DNA from: Hydractinia symbiolongicarpus
Lineage: Eukaryota > Cnidaria > Hydrozoa > Anthoathecata > Hydractiniidae
NCBI RefSeq assembly: GCF_029227915.1
Contig: NC_079877.1
Location: forward strand, 26,995,851-27,059,850
Direction: 5' to 3'
Length of the DNA stretch: 64,000 nucleotides
In this document: piece after piece, positions 62,801 through 64,000 of the stretch
How positions within the stretch are numbered: the stretch's first letter is position 1
Layout: each line of letters begins with the position of its first letter
Made by a program: the position numbers and the translations under genes
The notes under the pieces: generated by a model
Database searches by the model: none
Told to the model about the DNA's origin: nothing
The model's input: only the letters and a program-made list of their open reading frames with translations

Positions 62801-63636
62801 GTAAACTTTTGTGAGGAAGGACCATATATATATATACAATGTTTTCAAAATAATGATTTTTGTTGATTTGAAATTTACTCCTTGCTCATTGCTTTTTCGA
62901 CATTTCAGTTTAAAATGTTTGGTAAAGTCAGTACGGATCACGAGACAAAAAAATTGTTTTGTTAACCGGTTAATTTTTACATTTTGTGCATATTTTTGCG
63001 GGAGAGGATGGTATGCAACCGAATAAATGATTTTTCAAAGTTTAACTTTTTGTTTTTCGGTGTTTTGGGTTTGTTTAAGTTTGGCTTTTTTATGTTGTTC
63101 AGGTTGTATTGTTGTATAAGCATTTAGGAAAAAGACAATGTTTAAAATGCATAAAGAACTTATTTCATAGATCTGTGCTTACTGTTGCAAGCCTTTCTTT
63201 TCGACATTTTAAAGATTTAAAATATTGAAGGTTTTCAACATAATCACATAATAAGATGTATACATATTTGAGATGTGTTATTTCTGACATTATTATTATT
63301 GTTGTCGTAACTGTCTGGGTTGTGACTGTCAATGTTGTAACTTTCTACTAACTAGATTTTACACCTTGCACGCCGTTGTTTTTCAAATTTTGTCTGACGT
63401 TTTGTTGGGAGGATTTCATGCGATTTGACATTTGATATTTTGTGTTAGATTTTAAGAACTTTTTTGTTAAATTATGACTTATATACTTTCTTTTTATGCA
63501 TTTTCAGATTATTTTTTTTAGTAAAAGGCATATTCAATATACTGAAATATTTGCTGATGTCATCAAAATTCAAATGACAGAACTTTTCAATTGTTTTTCT
63601 GCCTAAGTGGATTTTTCCACGGGCCCAATCTACTAG
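59866..63636 (+). mobile_element. candidate 3.8-kb Helitron with a repeat-filled interior
   Basis: The 5' end TCTCTATATTAATAAGCCAG is followed by TGTGTCTGTAACAGGCAAAG. The 3' end is GCCTAAGTGGATTTTTCCAC, GGG, CCAATCTA, CTAG at 63633-63636. Both termini belong to the long family, and nothing between them supplies another end. If one unit, the interior has been expanded to more than 3 kb by non-coding T-rich repeats. Alternatively the two ends belong to different insertions. Confidence 0.45.
60535..63450 (+). repeat. degenerate T-rich repeat array
   Basis: A core like ACTTTTGTGAGGRAGGACCA, then TATGCAA, then AATAATGATTTTTGTT recurs imperfectly at about 60765, 61000, 61195, 62350, 62553, 62805, 62985 and 63400, commonly near-spaced by 200-250 bp. 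Units vary a lot. No protein is encoded. Confidence 0.5.
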
Positions 63637-64000
63637 TCTATATAATAATACGCCAGTTCCGTGTGTCTGTAACAGGCAAAGTGGTTATGTTCCTTTTCCT
63701 TTGATCTTACCGAAATTTTCTTTGAAGTAACCGAAAAATGCATGTCTAATATGTTAAATTTCTGACGTTACGGCGCGAGGTCAATAACACTACTTAACGT
63801 CAATATCCTATATTAAATTAATGAAGCCGTTACAGTGCACTTAAAATTTTGAGGCCAAATAACTTGGAAACGAGGTGCTGACGTCAATGATTTTTCACCG
63901 CGTGGGTAACTAGGGACCACCTAGGATCAATTTGGGATATTTTCCCAAACCTGGGTCCCCGAATTTGTTTTGGAATGGACGGGTTGATGACGTCATCAAA
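63637..64000 (+). mobile_element. long-family Helitron, continues past window end
   Basis: Starts TCTATATAATAATACGCCAG directly after the CTAG of the previous element. It contains TGTAACAGGCAAAGTGG, GACGTTACGGCGCG and TTGATGACGTCATCAAA, as in the 51.2-kb and 59.4-kb copies. It is cut by the window edge. Confidence 0.75.

Overview
The window looks like a piece of a compact, AT-rich, intron-bearing animal genome. Introns are GT-AG with T-rich acceptors, coding exons stand out in an A/T-rich background, and eIF4A is clearly metazoan. The mix of transposons (Helitrons, tRNA-headed SINEs, a piggyBac-type MITE, THAP and P2X7-tail-like relics) and a beta-helix/multi-membrane-span protein fits a cnidarian, perhaps a hydrozoan. 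The species call is inference; no marker in the window decides it.

Six protein-coding genes can be reconstructed. (1) eIF4A on the minus strand, seven coding exons, 7900 to 2088, 399 aa, apparently intact. (2) A two-exon coiled-coil protein of unknown function, plus strand, 13558-14444, 241 aa. (3) A two-exon secreted, extremely acidic repeat protein, minus strand, 17682-16436, 367 aa. (4) A three-exon AAAP-family amino-acid transporter with about 11 membrane spans, minus strand, 29631-23882, 457 aa. (5) A two-exon beta-helix/Cys-rich/multi-span membrane protein, plus strand, 42528-49273, 1371 aa. (6) A single-exon 614-aa protein, minus strand, 58642-56798, whose middle resembles the bacterial 'sporadically distributed' TIGR04141/DUF6119 family; this is the most unusual gene here. 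No operon-like arrangement or shared pathway is visible.

Much of the rest is mobile DNA. The dominant theme is Helitrons. Many short non-autonomous copies begin TC at an A|T site, end in a GTGGATTTTTCCAC-type hairpin plus CTAG, and are often joined head to tail (23.5-23.8, 27.9-28.2, 31.1-31.6, 44.8-45.1, 51.2-52.6 and 59.4-64.0 kb). A broken Helitron protein region, with a readable HUH (HIH) motif, lies on the minus strand at about 33.0-30.9 kb and is itself split by three tandem mini-Helitrons. A 746-bp TTAA-flanked MITE sits inside another Helitron copy at 50.4-51.1 kb. There are also a LINE reverse-transcriptase relic (39.3 kb), a THAP-domain relic and a P2X7-tail-like fragment in the last eIF4A intron (2.8-3.6 kb), SINEs (11.4, 27.4, 33.1 kb), a 60-bp satellite (38.15-38.6 kb), tandem duplications (53.6-55.4 and 55.9-57.0 kb) and a 3-kb T-rich array of degenerate repeats (60.5-63.5 kb).

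Exon boundaries were read by eye from splice consensus and reading phase. They are phase-consistent in every multi-exon gene listed but have not been tested against transcripts.
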